A stretch of DNA of 64,000 nt, from contig JAFAYW010000129.1 of assembly GCA_019240125.1 (NCBI GenBank), forward strand, positions 1 through 64,000, written 5' to 3'. Every line of letters starts with the position of its first letter. Within the stretch, counting starts at the first letter, position 1. The stretch comes from Alphaproteobacteria bacterium (GTDB lineage: Bacteria > Pseudomonadota > Alphaproteobacteria > ATCC43930 > CGMCC-115725). The notes beneath the pieces are model-generated. The model was not told the DNA's origin. It saw nothing but the letters and a program-made list of their open reading frames with translations, and did not search any database. Below are positions 9,701-17,506 of the stretch, piece after piece. Made by a program: the position numbers and the translations under genes.

Positions 9701-11957
9701 GGTGACCGGGCTCAATGCTGGCGAAGAGGCCTATGTCACCCTAGCCGCAGTCGACGAGGCGGTTCTCGCGCTGACCGATTTCCAGAACCCGATGCCCGAC
9801 AAATATTTTTATGGCAAGCGGCAGCTCGGGGTCGAATTGCGCGACCTGTACGGCCGGCTGATCGACCCTCGCGCCGGTGGCGTTGGCACCTTGCGCACCG
9901 GCGGTGACCAGTTCGCCAAGCGCGCCGTCGCCGGCCTGCCGGACAAAAGCAACCGCGTTGTCGCGCTGTTCTCCGGCATCGTCAAGCTGGACAATGACGG
10001 CACCGCCAGAGTTCACCTCGATGTGCCCGATTTCCAGGGCCAGCTCAGGCTGATGGCGGTGGCCTATTCGGCGCACAAGGTGGGCGCGGCGAGCGGTGCC
10101 GTGACGGTGCGCGATCCTGTCGTGACACTGGTCTCCCTGCCCCGCTTTCTGGCGCCAGGCGATGCGGCGCAGCTCAAGGTCACGGTCAACAATCTCGAGG
10201 GCGCGGCTGGGGAGTACCGCCTCAGGCTCGACGCCAAGGGCGCCGGGGCTTTCACCCCGCCGGTCGACCAGAAATTGCAGCTGGCGACCGGCGGCAATTT
10301 CAACGGCAGCTTCACCCTGGCGGCCAACACGCCGGGCAATGTCGCGCTGCATCTCGACCTGACCGGCCCCAACAACCTGCAGATCGCGCGCGACTTCACG
10401 ATCGGGGTGCGGCCGGCACAGGCCTATCAGCTCAAGCGCTTTGTCGCGCGCCTGGAGCCAGGCCAGAAAATCACCCTCGATGATGGCGCCTCGGACGAGT
10501 TCCTGCCGGGCACCGGCGAGGCTTTTCTGACAGTCAGCCCGCGCCCCGATTGGGACGTACCCGGCCTGCTGCGCTCGCTGCATAATTACGCCTATGGCTG
10601 CATCGAGCAGACTACAAGCCGCGCCCTGCCGCTGCTTTATGTCGATGCGGTATCGCAGCTCTGGCACTCCGAAGCCGGTTTTTCGCCGGAGGACACGCTC
10701 GCCGGCGCCATCGAGCGGATTGTCGGGATGCAGCGCTCCGATGGCAGCTTTGGGGTGTGGAGCGACAGCGACGATACCGTGCCGTGGCTGGACGCTTACG
10801 CCACCGACTTCCTGCTGCGCGCCAAGGAGCACGGCAGGGAGGTACCAGAATTCGCGCTCAAGGCGGCGCTTGGCTGGTTGCGGGATTACGTGCGCCTGCA
10901 GCACACCGAGGGGGATACGCTGCCCGCGACGGCCTATGCGCATTACGTGCTGGCCCGCGCCAAGATGGCGGAACTGCCGGCTCTGCGCTATTTCACCGAC
11001 ACGCAATTGTCGAAACTGCCGACCCAGCTCGCCCGCGCTCAGATCGCTGCGGCGCTGGCGGCTTATGGCGATGCAGTCCGCGCGAATGCGGCCTACCAAG
11101 CCGCGCTGAGCCCGCCACCCAAGCGGCCGATCGGGCTGCGTTACATCGATTATGGCAGCGATCTGCGCGACAGCGCCGGGCTCCTCGCGTTTTCAGCCGG
11201 CGACCCCAACAACCAGCCGCGCCTCACAGCGATCATGGACCGCATTACCGAGCTGTTCGCCAATAGTCGCCACCTCAGCACCCAGGAGCAGGCGTGGCTG
11301 CTGATGGCGGCGGAGGCGGCGGTGAAGACCACGGGCGGCACGATGAATGTCGCAGTGGGTGACGCAGCGCCGCAGTTGCGCGGCGATCCGCTCTATTTCA
11401 GGCGGCAGATCGGTTCCTCCACCGCTCCGGTAGCCGTCGCCAATCGCGGCAGCGGACCGACCTGGCGCACGATTTCCCTGACGGGGATTCCCAAGGCAGA
11501 CCTGCCGGCCGAGAGCAGCGGCTACACCGTCACCCGGACCGTGCACAAACCCGACGGCTCGCCTGCCGATCTCGGCAAGGTGCGGCAGACCGATAGGCTG
11601 GTCATCGAACTGCACGGCGTGCGCCAGCAGACGCGCGCCGCGCGGACGCTGGTGGTCGATCTGTTGCCGGCCGGGTTTGAAATCCAGAGCGCCAATGCGG
11701 GTGGCGGCGACGATTCCAAGATTACCTATTCCTGGCTCAAGAAGCCGACCGATGCGGCCTATACCGAGGCACGCGACGACCGTTATGTCGCGGCAATCGA
11801 CATGCCGGAAAATGCCAATGAGTTCACCCTCGCCTACACCGTGCGGGCGGTGACGCCGGGGCAGTTCAAATATCCGGCCCTCGTCGCCGAGGACATGTAC
11901 GAGCCCGACAATACCGGCCGCACCGCGATCGGCATGCTGACCGTCCAGCCGCGCTGA
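6717..11957 (+). CDS. Bacterial alpha-2-macroglobulin (YfhM-like) with thioester
   Basis: 1746 aa from the ATG at 6717, chosen because GAGGAG lies 8 nt upstream and a signal peptide (MRRALWLLLAVLFAVPAAAQ) follows. There is no lipobox cysteine at the cleavage site, so unlike E. coli YfhM it is probably soluble in the periplasm or secreted. Residues about 30-160 are helical and TPR-like (ADDLKKAIAFGADDGLVWLR). Macroglobulin beta domains follow, including SYLYTDRGIYRPGEAVHL. The thioester motif Cys1295-Ile-Glu-Gln1298 (codons at 10599-10610) sits in the complement-like helical domain, so the protein can probably trap proteases covalently. The usual partner pbpC is not adjacent. It stands alone between glxR and the Pho-box region. 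Confidence 0.93.
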   Translation: MRRALWLLLAVLFAVPAAAQEYKSNELAEAASTYHRELVDSVVAAKRQPQLIPRLRKDAEAEYKAKRYSQAADDLKKAIAFGADDGLVWLRLGQAMAGLDDDHVLASAYNAYVKSTDVVERGNALFLIGRNYDRHDKQKEALAAFQAGLAFTQAAQVSERVEQLKRLTAFRVTKVDITAEAESPRACLRFNETIAAKPGLNYGDYVKSTPELSGIVTARGDTMCLNGLKHGGTYDIEVLAGLPADTGDKTIESYTTRVVVPDRKPSISFSGTGYVLPREGSAGLPVTTVNLDKVKIRLVRINERGLVPTINADKLTMSYDSSSVDDLIQNNGSLVWQGDMAVSGERNRPVVTAIPLSQILHDKGPGVYLAVVDKPSNRHNVGTDDDSDDQSDPATNWVLVSNLGLTTYTGTEGMAVAVRGLSDAKPIGGVTLHLYARNNGELISVQTDADGLARIPGGLLKGKGGDEAFAIVANGPGGDFNFLEVGRAAFDLSDRGVTGNTPPGPVDSYLYTDRGIYRPGEAVHLMALVRDDKADAITGLPVTLRLLRPDGVVVEKRQLTSDKLGGHDETFELARDARIGTWKAELKVDPKGEAIGSIEFRVEDFVPPTLKVALSAPDAPVKPKEPFEVSTTATYYYGAPGAELSAEAHATIAVDAQPYPNEPSFAFGLADEKYTSDRKDLDIAATDDSGKTTTSLELTDLPDLTKPLAATFEISVFEPSGRAITQTLTRPIRQRPLAIGLHSPDDDEVADGKPAWVEVITLDTNGRRVATKGLHWELLRENWEYAWYSQNGLWRHRTQIHDQPLEAGIIDTDGSPKPTALARSLPEGRYRWEVRDDTTGAQTSYRFHVGWEVDAELPDVPDKLTTTLDKQSYQPGDTAKLFIKAAFAGEAEVAIASNRILSLKSVSLPAEGTTVDIPVDGAWGNGVYALVSAYRPQPGTNMPTTGGAPAIATRGPARAVGVAALGIDPAPRTLTVALSPPDVSRPRSPLDVPVKVTGLNAGEEAYVTLAAVDEAVLALTDFQNPMPDKYFYGKRQLGVELRDLYGRLIDPRAGGVGTLRTGGDQFAKRAVAGLPDKSNRVVALFSGIVKLDNDGTARVHLDVPDFQGQLRLMAVAYSAHKVGAASGAVTVRDPVVTLVSLPRFLAPGDAAQLKVTVNNLEGAAGEYRLRLDAKGAGAFTPPVDQKLQLATGGNFNGSFTLAANTPGNVALHLDLTGPNNLQIARDFTIGVRPAQAYQLKRFVARLEPGQKITLDDGASDEFLPGTGEAFLTVSPRPDWDVPGLLRSLHNYAYGCIEQTTSRALPLLYVDAVSQLWHSEAGFSPEDTLAGAIERIVGMQRSDGSFGVWSDSDDTVPWLDAYATDFLLRAKEHGREVPEFALKAALGWLRDYVRLQHTEGDTLPATAYAHYVLARAKMAELPALRYFTDTQLSKLPTQLARAQIAAALAAYGDAVRANAAYQAALSPPPKRPIGLRYIDYGSDLRDSAGLLAFSAGDPNNQPRLTAIMDRITELFANSRHLSTQEQAWLLMAAEAAVKTTGGTMNVAVGDAAPQLRGDPLYFRRQIGSSTAPVAVANRGSGPTWRTISLTGIPKADLPAESSGYTVTRTVHKPDGSPADLGKVRQTDRLVIELHGVRQQTRAARTLVVDLLPAGFEIQSANAGGGDDSKITYSWLKKPTDAAYTEARDDRYVAAIDMPENANEFTLAYTVRAVTPGQFKYPALVAEDMYEPDNTGRTAIGMLTVQPR

Positions 11958-11989
11958 CCCGCTAAGCGCTGCACTGGCGCCGCTTCCCG

Positions 11990-12029
11990 GCGTCACGAAA
12001 CCGTCACCCGACGGTCACCGGCGAGTCGC
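11990..12029 (+). promoter_or_regulatory. Candidate Pho box array upstream of phnC
   Basis: Direct repeats occur in exact 11-nt register: GCGTCAC (11990), CCGTCAC (12001), CGGTCAC (12012) and a weaker GAGTCGC (12023), each separated by 4 nt. This is the architecture of PhoB-binding sites (7-mer CTGTCAT-like units, 4-nt spacers). It ends 62 nt before the phnC start, so PhoB activation under phosphate limitation is the natural reading. The site is called from pattern alone. Confidence 0.75.
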
Positions 12030-12091
12030 CGCCCGGCTGCTACTTGCGGGACGCTTTTCGCGTTTCCCTGTAATATCGGCTAGGCGGCTTC

Positions 12092-12901
12092 ATGCTGGAA
12101 ATAGACGGTCTGTCGCGCAGCTTTGGTTCGAAAAGCGCGATTACCGGGGTTTCCCTGCAGATCGAAAAAGGCAGCTTCGTCGGTGTGATCGGCCGTTCGG
12201 GCGCGGGCAAATCGACATTGCTGCGCCTGATCAATCGGCTGGTGGAGCCGACCTCCGGCCGCATCCTCTATGACGGCCGCGATATCACGGCGCTGCGCGG
12301 CCGCGAGTTGCGCCAGTGGCGGGCGCGGGCCGCCATGGTGTTCCAGCAATTCAATCTGATCGGCCGGATCGATGTCCTGACAAATGTCATGATGGGCCGC
12401 CTCGCCGCAGTGCCAGCCTGGCGGGCGCTGCTGCGTTGGTGGCCCGATGCCGATAAGGCGATCGCCCTTTCCGCACTCGAACAGTTCGAGATCGCTCAGC
12501 TCGCGGCGCAACGAGCAGACAGCCTGTCGGGCGGCCAGCAGCAACGTGTCGCGATCGCCCGTGCCCTGGTACAGGAACCCGAGCTGATGCTGGCGGATGA
12601 GCCGGTCGCATCGCTCGATCCGCATAATACACGCGTCGTGATGGATGCGTTGAGCCGCATAAACAAGCATTTCGGAATCACCGTGCTGTGCAATGTCCAC
12701 TCGCTTGAACTGGCGCGCGGCTATTGCGACCGGCTGGTCGGCATGGCGAGCGGCAAGGTCGTATTCGACGACACACCGACAGCGCTGACCGAGCAGGCGG
12801 CCCGCTCGCTCTACGGCATCGCCGATGACCACGCTGACGCCTCCACCCGGCCCGCGCGAGAGGATGTTCCGCGGGCGGTGCTCGGCCCGGTTGCCGCCTG
12901 A
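12092..12901 (+). CDS. phnC: Phosphonate ABC transporter ATP-binding protein
   Basis: 269 aa. ATPase of the importer that brings phosphonates across the inner membrane. Motifs in order: Walker [12 protein letters not shown] (about residues 34-44), Q-loop MVFQQFNLI, signature [15 protein letters not shown], Walker [13 protein letters not shown], and H-loop NVHSLELA. The ATG at 12092 follows TAGGCGG. It is the first gene of phnC-D-E-E-N, transcribed rightward from the Pho-box array. The last 25 residues are poorly conserved in appearance and probably not needed for catalysis. Confidence 0.95.
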   Translation: MLEIDGLSRSFGSKSAITGVSLQIEKGSFVGVIGRSGAGKSTLLRLINRLVEPTSGRILYDGRDITALRGRELRQWRARAAMVFQQFNLIGRIDVLTNVMMGRLAAVPAWRALLRWWPDADKAIALSALEQFEIAQLAAQRADSLSGGQQQRVAIARALVQEPELMLADEPVASLDPHNTRVVMDALSRINKHFGITVLCNVHSLELARGYCDRLVGMASGKVVFDDTPTALTEQAARSLYGIADDHADASTRPAREDVPRAVLGPVAA

Positions 12902-12943
12902 CATCACCCCCGGTTTCTGAACATAGATTTTTGGGAGTCGCCG

Positions 12944-13855
12944 ATGCTTCATCGTCGCGAGCTTTTACTTGGAACGGCCAGCCTGGCTGCCATGGCCGGC
13001 ACCGCGCGCGCCGCCGATGACTGGAAGAGCAAGTATCCGGAGCTGTCGCTGGGGATCATTCCATCCGAAAACGCGTCGGGTATCAGCGACCGCTTTGCGC
13101 CGTTCGTCGCCTATCTGACAAAGCAGCTCGGCGTCGCGGTGAAACTGCGGTTGGCGAATGACTATGCCGCCGTCATCGAAGGGCAGCGCGCCGGCAACAT
13201 CCAGATCGCTTATTATGGCCCGGCCTCGTACTCGAAGGCTTATACAACCGGCGTCAAGACCGAACCGTTTGTTACCACTCGCAATAATGACGGCGCGATT
13301 GGTTATTACTCGGTAATCTACGTAAAGGCAGACAGCCCCTACAAAGACATAAAGGATCTCAAAGGCAAGACCATTGGTTTTGTCGATCCTAACTCGACCT
13401 CCGGCTACAACGCGCCGCGCTTTTACCTCCACAAAATGGGCATCGAGGTTGACAGCTTCTTCGGCAAATCGATCATCACCGGCAGCCATGAAAACGGCGT
13501 CATCGCACTGGCGAAGGGCACGGTCGATTGCGACGCCGACTGGTGGAATTCCGACAACGATTCCAACCTGACCCGCATGGTCGCCAAAGGTATGGCGAAA
13601 AAAGAGGATTTCCGCATCATCTTCAAGTCCGCGCTATTGCCTGGCTCGCCGTATGCCTATCTCTCCGACCTGCCGGATGATCTGAAAGCGACGATCCTGA
13701 ATGCCTTCCTCGAAGCACCAATCAAAGACAAGGCCGCATTCGACCGCCTGTCTGATGGTAAGGACAAGGAATTCGTCAAGGTCACACACAAGGACTATCA
13801 AGACATCGTCGACATGATCCAGTTCGTCGAGGAGATGCGGAAGCAGCGGAGCTGA
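12944..13855 (+). CDS. phnD: Phosphonate ABC transporter periplasmic binding protein
   Basis: 303 aa. The N-terminal signal (MLHRRELLLGTASLAAMAG) has a twin-arginine-like pair before the hydrophobic core and ends at ARAADD, so export is expected, possibly by Tat. The mature part has the PhnD-type type-2 periplasmic fold. YYGPASYSKAYTTG and FVDPNSTSGYNAPRFYL carry the Tyr/Ser/Thr residues that bind the phosphonate group in this family. The ATG at 12944 follows TTGGGAGTCGCCG. It lies 42 nt after phnC in the same operon. GC content is somewhat lower than in its neighbours. Confidence 0.95.
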   Translation: MLHRRELLLGTASLAAMAGTARAADDWKSKYPELSLGIIPSENASGISDRFAPFVAYLTKQLGVAVKLRLANDYAAVIEGQRAGNIQIAYYGPASYSKAYTTGVKTEPFVTTRNNDGAIGYYSVIYVKADSPYKDIKDLKGKTIGFVDPNSTSGYNAPRFYLHKMGIEVDSFFGKSIITGSHENGVIALAKGTVDCDADWWNSDNDSNLTRMVAKGMAKKEDFRIIFKSALLPGSPYAYLSDLPDDLKATILNAFLEAPIKDKAAFDRLSDGKDKEFVKVTHKDYQDIVDMIQFVEEMRKQRS

Positions 13856-13935
13856 AGCGCCTCCAGCAGGGATAGACCAATCTTGTTCAGGGCGGCCAGC
13901 ACCGGCTGGCGGCAATATTCCTTTATCGTCGCTGC

Positions 13936-14820
13936 ATGACCGCCGGCATCCCCACTCTGCCGGGGCCGCGGTTGCGTTCACTGCTCGCGGGTTATGAGCG
14001 GATCGTCGCCCAGCGCCGACGCCATTTCTTGCTTGTCGTCGTGGCGATCGCGTTATTGGCGGTGATTGCCGCGCAATTCAGCGAAGTTGATGCTGGCAAT
14101 CTGCTCAACCACCTGCCGGGGCTCACCAGCTATTTCGGCCGCATCATGCCGAAATTGCGCATCAGTCACCTCACCGGCGACATCGCCGATTGGTATTGGG
14201 GGTTTTTCCACTGGCTTGAGTTGCTGTTCGACACGCTGTTGATCGCCTATCTGGCGACGGTTACCGGGGCGCTCGGCGCGTGCGCTCTATCTTTTCTCGC
14301 GGCTGATAATCTCACGCCGAGCCGCAGCCTGCGCTGGCTCATCAAACGTTTGTTCGAGTTTTGCCGCACCGTACCAGATCTGGTGTTTGCCCTGTTATTT
14401 GTCAGCGCCTTTGGACTTGGGCCGCTGCCCGGCGTGTTGGCGGTGGGCCTCCACACCTTCGGGACCCTCGGCAAGCTTTTCACCGAAGTGACCGAGAATA
14501 TCGATATGAAGCCTGTCGAAGGCGTGCGCGGAACCGGTGGCCGGTTTACCGATGTCGTACGCTTCGCCGTTCTCCCACAGATCCTCCCGAACCTCGCCAG
14601 CTACGCGCTCTTACGCTTTGAGATAAACGTGCGGGCCAGTTCTATCGTCGGGTTCGTCGGCGCGGGTGGGATCGGCCAGGATTTGTTCGTGGCGATCCGC
14701 GAGTTCTATTACAGCGACGTCAGCGCGATCCTGCTGCTGATCATCGTCACCGTTTCGATCATCGACATCCTGACGCAATACGTTCGCTATCGCCTGGCGC
14801 CGATGGAGCGCGCTTCGTGA
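13936..14820 (+). CDS. phnE: Phosphonate ABC transporter permease, first copy
   Basis: 294 aa inner-membrane permease. Several membrane helices are visible (HFLLVVVAIALLAVIAAQF, LLIAYLATVTGALGACALSF, LVFALLFVSAFGLGPL, IVGFVGAGGIGQDLFVAI, ILLLIIVTVSIIDIL). The EAA-type coupling loop VEGVRGTGGRFTDVVRF docks onto PhnC. The gene ends in GTGA, overlapping the GTG start of the second permease by 4 nt, which points to translational coupling. Two permease genes in tandem, presumably a heterodimer, are common in alphaproteobacterial phosphonate operons. Confidence 0.93.
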   Translation: MTAGIPTLPGPRLRSLLAGYERIVAQRRRHFLLVVVAIALLAVIAAQFSEVDAGNLLNHLPGLTSYFGRIMPKLRISHLTGDIADWYWGFFHWLELLFDTLLIAYLATVTGALGACALSFLAADNLTPSRSLRWLIKRLFEFCRTVPDLVFALLFVSAFGLGPLPGVLAVGLHTFGTLGKLFTEVTENIDMKPVEGVRGTGGRFTDVVRFAVLPQILPNLASYALLRFEINVRASSIVGFVGAGGIGQDLFVAIREFYYSDVSAILLLIIVTVSIIDILTQYVRYRLAPMERAS

Positions 14821-15668
14821 CGTCGCCGCGTGCGATCCTGCGAGAGGATGGCGCCGATGTGCTGGCGCGGCATCAGCCGTTGCTGCGCAAACCGTGGCAG
14901 CACCGCCTTTTCGACATCGGCGGTCCGATGATGGCGGTCATCTTGGCCTTGTTCGCGCTCTGGTGGCTCGGCATCTCGTTTGAGCAGATCGGACCGGGAT
15001 TGATCGAACTCGGGAAATTCGCCGCCCTGATGTTCCCGCCCTCGACCGGCGGACACCTCACGCTATTTCTGCGCGCAATGAGCGAGACATTGGCGATCGC
15101 GTTTCTTGGGACGGTGATCTCGTCGGCCCTGGCGATCCCGTTCGCACTGCTCGCTGCACAGAACACGACGCCGCATCAAGGATTGCGATTTCTGGTGCGC
15201 CGCCTCCTCGACGTTATCCGCGGCATCGACACGCTGATATGGGCGCTGGTATTTGTCGGCGTTGTGGGGCTCGGGCCGTTTGCCGGGGTGCTCGCCATAG
15301 CGGTGTCGGATACCGGCTCCCTTGGCAAGCTGTTTTCCGAGGCGCTCGAATCAGCGCATCCGCGTGAGCGCGAGACCATCGTCGCTGGTGGCGGCGGGAG
15401 GCTTCTGGCGGTGCGCTTTGGCATTGTGCCGCAGGTCCTGCCGATCGTCGCCAGCCAGATCCTCTATTTCTTCGAATCGAATACGCGATCGGCGACGATC
15501 ATCGGCATTGTCGGCGCTGGCGGGATCGGGCTGCAGCTTTCCGAACAGATCCGAACCTACGAATTCGACCAGGTCGCGTTTATCGTGCTCATGATCCTCG
15601 CGGCAGTGGCCGCAATCGATTGGGTCTCAGGGAAGCTCCGCTTTGCGATCATCGGACGCCGGCAGTAA
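14817..15668 (+). CDS. phnE: Phosphonate ABC transporter permease, second copy
   Basis: 283 aa, GTG start at 14817 overlapping the previous stop by 4 nt. It has the same architecture as the first permease: TM segments such as GGPMMAVILALFALWWLGI, TLAIAFLGTVISSALAIPF and TIIGIVGAGGIGLQLSEQI, and the coupling loop HPRERETIVAGGGGRLL. Sequence identity with the first copy looks modest outside the C-terminal GAGGIG region, so this is an old duplication and probably an obligate partner. Its 3' end overlaps the start of phnN by 26 nt. Confidence 0.92.
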   Translation: MTSPRAILREDGADVLARHQPLLRKPWQHRLFDIGGPMMAVILALFALWWLGISFEQIGPGLIELGKFAALMFPPSTGGHLTLFLRAMSETLAIAFLGTVISSALAIPFALLAAQNTTPHQGLRFLVRRLLDVIRGIDTLIWALVFVGVVGLGPFAGVLAIAVSDTGSLGKLFSEALESAHPRERETIVAGGGGRLLAVRFGIVPQVLPIVASQILYFFESNTRSATIIGIVGAGGIGLQLSEQIRTYEFDQVAFIVLMILAAVAAIDWVSGKLRFAIIGRRQ

Positions 15669-16251
15669 CCGGCACCAAAAATCGGTTGGAACATTGGTGC
15701 TGGTCGTTGGCCCCAGCGGAGCCGGCAAGGACAGCATCATCGCCGGTGCAAAAGCCCTCTTGCGCGACGAGACCCGGGTTGTCTTCGCCCGCCGCCTGAT
15801 CACCCGGCCGGACGATGCCGGAGGCGAAGACCATATCGCAGTCTCGCCCGCGGAGTTCGCGCGGCGGCGCGACGCCGGCGAATTGCTGCTGCATTGGGAG
15901 GCGCATGGGTTGTGTTACGCCCTGCCCCGTAGCTTGGCCGAGGCGCGCCGCGCCGGCGGCTGCGTCGTCGCGAATGTCTCGCGCTCGATTATTGCCGAGG
16001 CACGGCTGAACCTGCCGCCGGTGGCCGTCATCCTGATCACCGCGCCGGCGGGGGTGCTCGCGACCCGCCTTGCCGCTCGCGGTCGGGAAACCACTGCCGA
16101 TATCGAGCATCGCCTGCGCCGCGAGGTCCCGGATGTGCCCGCCGATTTCGCGATCAACAATGACGGTGCGCTCTCCACCGCCGTCGCGCGTTTCACCGCG
16201 ATCCTGCGCGGTCTCGCGGCTCAGCCAGATAGCGTGCCGCCGAATGGGTAG
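15643..16251 (+). CDS. phnN: Ribose 1,5-bisphosphate phosphokinase
   Basis: 202 aa. PhnN phosphorylates ribose 1,5-bisphosphate to PRPP, the last step in recycling the sugar from the C-P lyase pathway. The P-loop LVVGPSGAGKDS (about residues 20-31) and RRLITRP (guanylate-kinase-like substrate segment, about 50-56) are clear. The start is uncertain: TTG at 15643, inside phnE, gives this length, and TTG/GTG codons just before the P-loop are alternatives. The 3' end overlaps the 3' end of the convergent DUF1045 gene by 31 nt. Confidence 0.9.
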   Translation: MRSSDAGSNRHQKSVGTLVLVVGPSGAGKDSIIAGAKALLRDETRVVFARRLITRPDDAGGEDHIAVSPAEFARRRDAGELLLHWEAHGLCYALPRSLAEARRAGGCVVANVSRSIIAEARLNLPPVAVILITAPAGVLATRLAARGRETTADIEHRLRREVPDVPADFAINNDGALSTAVARFTAILRGLAAQPDSVPPNG

Positions 16252-16934
16252 CGGCCGATGATCCGAAAGGGGGCATCGGTGCCATCGTGATTGAACAGGG
16301 TCAGCGCAGTGACGGGGAGCGGCGCCTGGCACAGGGGCGCCACCATCGGGGCCAATAACCGACAGACCCCTGCCCCCTCATCCGGATCGAGACGGCCGGT
16401 CAGCGTCAGGTGGAAGCGGAACTGGTCCATCACATACGGATAGCCCCAGCGGGTCAGCAATTCCTCCTGGCGCGGCGAGAGCCCGACCCTGCGGCGGCGC
16501 TCGATTTCGGCTGGCGCGGCCGGTGCGCGGAACCGGTCGAACTCGCGCACACAATGTGCCGCGAGCCGTTCCAGGTCGGGGCTCGGCGCCGACGGCGTCA
16601 GCGCAAGAAAGCCGCTGAGCCGCGTCAACTTCAGGGGCGGAGCGGCAAATGGCCTAAGCTCGGCCGCAAGAGCCGCCAGCGAGGAACGCAACGCGGCCTC
16701 CTCGTCTCCGCCGGCCAGCACGAACGGCGGCTTCAATGTGGCGTGAAACCCGTAATGCCGCGGCTCGGCGGTGATCGCATGGAGGCGGTCGGCGGCGAGA
16801 GCTGGCAACGCTGGCTGCGGCGCAGTGTGCCCGCTATCGGCGTCATAACCGAGCCACGCCGCGCCAAACTCAGCGAGTGGCGAGCCTCTATCCGGCGCGA
16901 AGTAAACCGCATAGCGCGCCCGGCCGCCGCTCAC
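16221..16934 (-). CDS. DUF1045, 2H-phosphoesterase-like phosphonate-operon protein
   Basis: 237 aa. It belongs to the DUF1045 family found in phosphonate operons. Two HxT signatures, His64-Ala-Thr66 in HYGFHATLKPPF and His175-Leu-Thr177 in FRFHLTLTG, are the hallmark of 2H phosphoesterases, which open cyclic or linear phosphodiesters. The C-P lyase route makes 5-phosphoribosyl 1,2-cyclic phosphate, normally opened by PhnP, and no phnP is present here. A replacement role is therefore plausible but is inference. It is the last gene of the leftward operon, 8 nt after the HD gene. Confidence 0.85.
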   Translation of the reverse strand: MSGGRARYAVYFAPDRGSPLAEFGAAWLGYDADSGHTAPQPALPALAADRLHAITAEPRHYGFHATLKPPFVLAGGDEEAALRSSLAALAAELRPFAAPPLKLTRLSGFLALTPSAPSPDLERLAAHCVREFDRFRAPAAPAEIERRRRVGLSPRQEELLTRWGYPYVMDQFRFHLTLTGRLDPDEGAGVCRLLAPMVAPLCQAPLPVTALTLFNHDGTDAPFRIIGRYPFGGTLSG

Positions 16935-16942
16935 GACCTGCC

Positions 16943-17485
16943 TCAGGCCAAGCTGGCCTGCAGCTGCGGGCGGAAATGCTCAAGATCGGGGGTGACGCGC
17001 CCAAGCACCTTGGCACCCTCGTCCCAGCGCCGCAACCGCACCGCCTCCGGCGCGTAGGGCAAGGCGATAAACCCGGTCGCCAATTCGGGTGTGAACGGCC
17101 CGCCCTGCAATTGCAGGCTGCGCACCGAACCGGCCGACAAGGTCGCGAAATAGCCGGTATCGGTCGCTGTCAGGTAGCGCTTGGCGTTGACATGCAACCG
17201 CACCGGCTCAGTGACCGCCTCGCCAAACCAGTGCGACAGCCAGAAACGCCCGCGATCCTCATGGCGATCGTCGATGCCGCGCGCCGCCGGGCTTTCACCG
17301 AGATCGTGCAACAGATGTCCGACATCATGCAGCAACGCCGCGGTGATAAGGGTCGCCGAAGCGCCCTCTTCTTCGGCAAGGCTCGCGCATTGCAGCGCGT
17401 GCGCAAGCTGCGTCACCCGCTCGCCGCCGTACTGATCGTCGCCATGAAAGCGGAAGCGCTCGAAAATCTCGCTAACTTTATCCAT
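16943..17485 (-). CDS. HD-domain protein, PhnZ-like phosphonate oxygenase family
   Basis: 180 aa. It resembles the phosphonate-operon HD family that includes PhnZ and TmpB, mixed-valence di-iron enzymes that oxidatively cleave 2-amino-1-hydroxyethylphosphonate or its trimethyl form. The pattern Y19-G-G-E22, H29 and H53-D54 (LLHDVGHLLHDLGE) has the same spacing as PhnZ Tyr24, Glu27, His34 and His58-Asp59 as I remember them. The Tyr/Glu pair separates oxygenases from plain HD hydrolases. No adjacent phnY/tmpA hydroxylase gene is present, so the substrate is unclear. It lies 21 nt after phnM and 8 nt before the DUF1045 gene. Confidence 0.85.
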   Translation of the reverse strand: MDKVSEIFERFRFHGDDQYGGERVTQLAHALQCASLAEEEGASATLITAALLHDVGHLLHDLGESPAARGIDDRHEDRGRFWLSHWFGEAVTEPVRLHVNAKRYLTATDTGYFATLSAGSVRSLQLQGGPFTPELATGFIALPYAPEAVRLRRWDEGAKVLGRVTPDLEHFRPQLQASLA

Positions 17486-17506
17486 GGCGTTCAGACCCTT
17501 GAAGTC

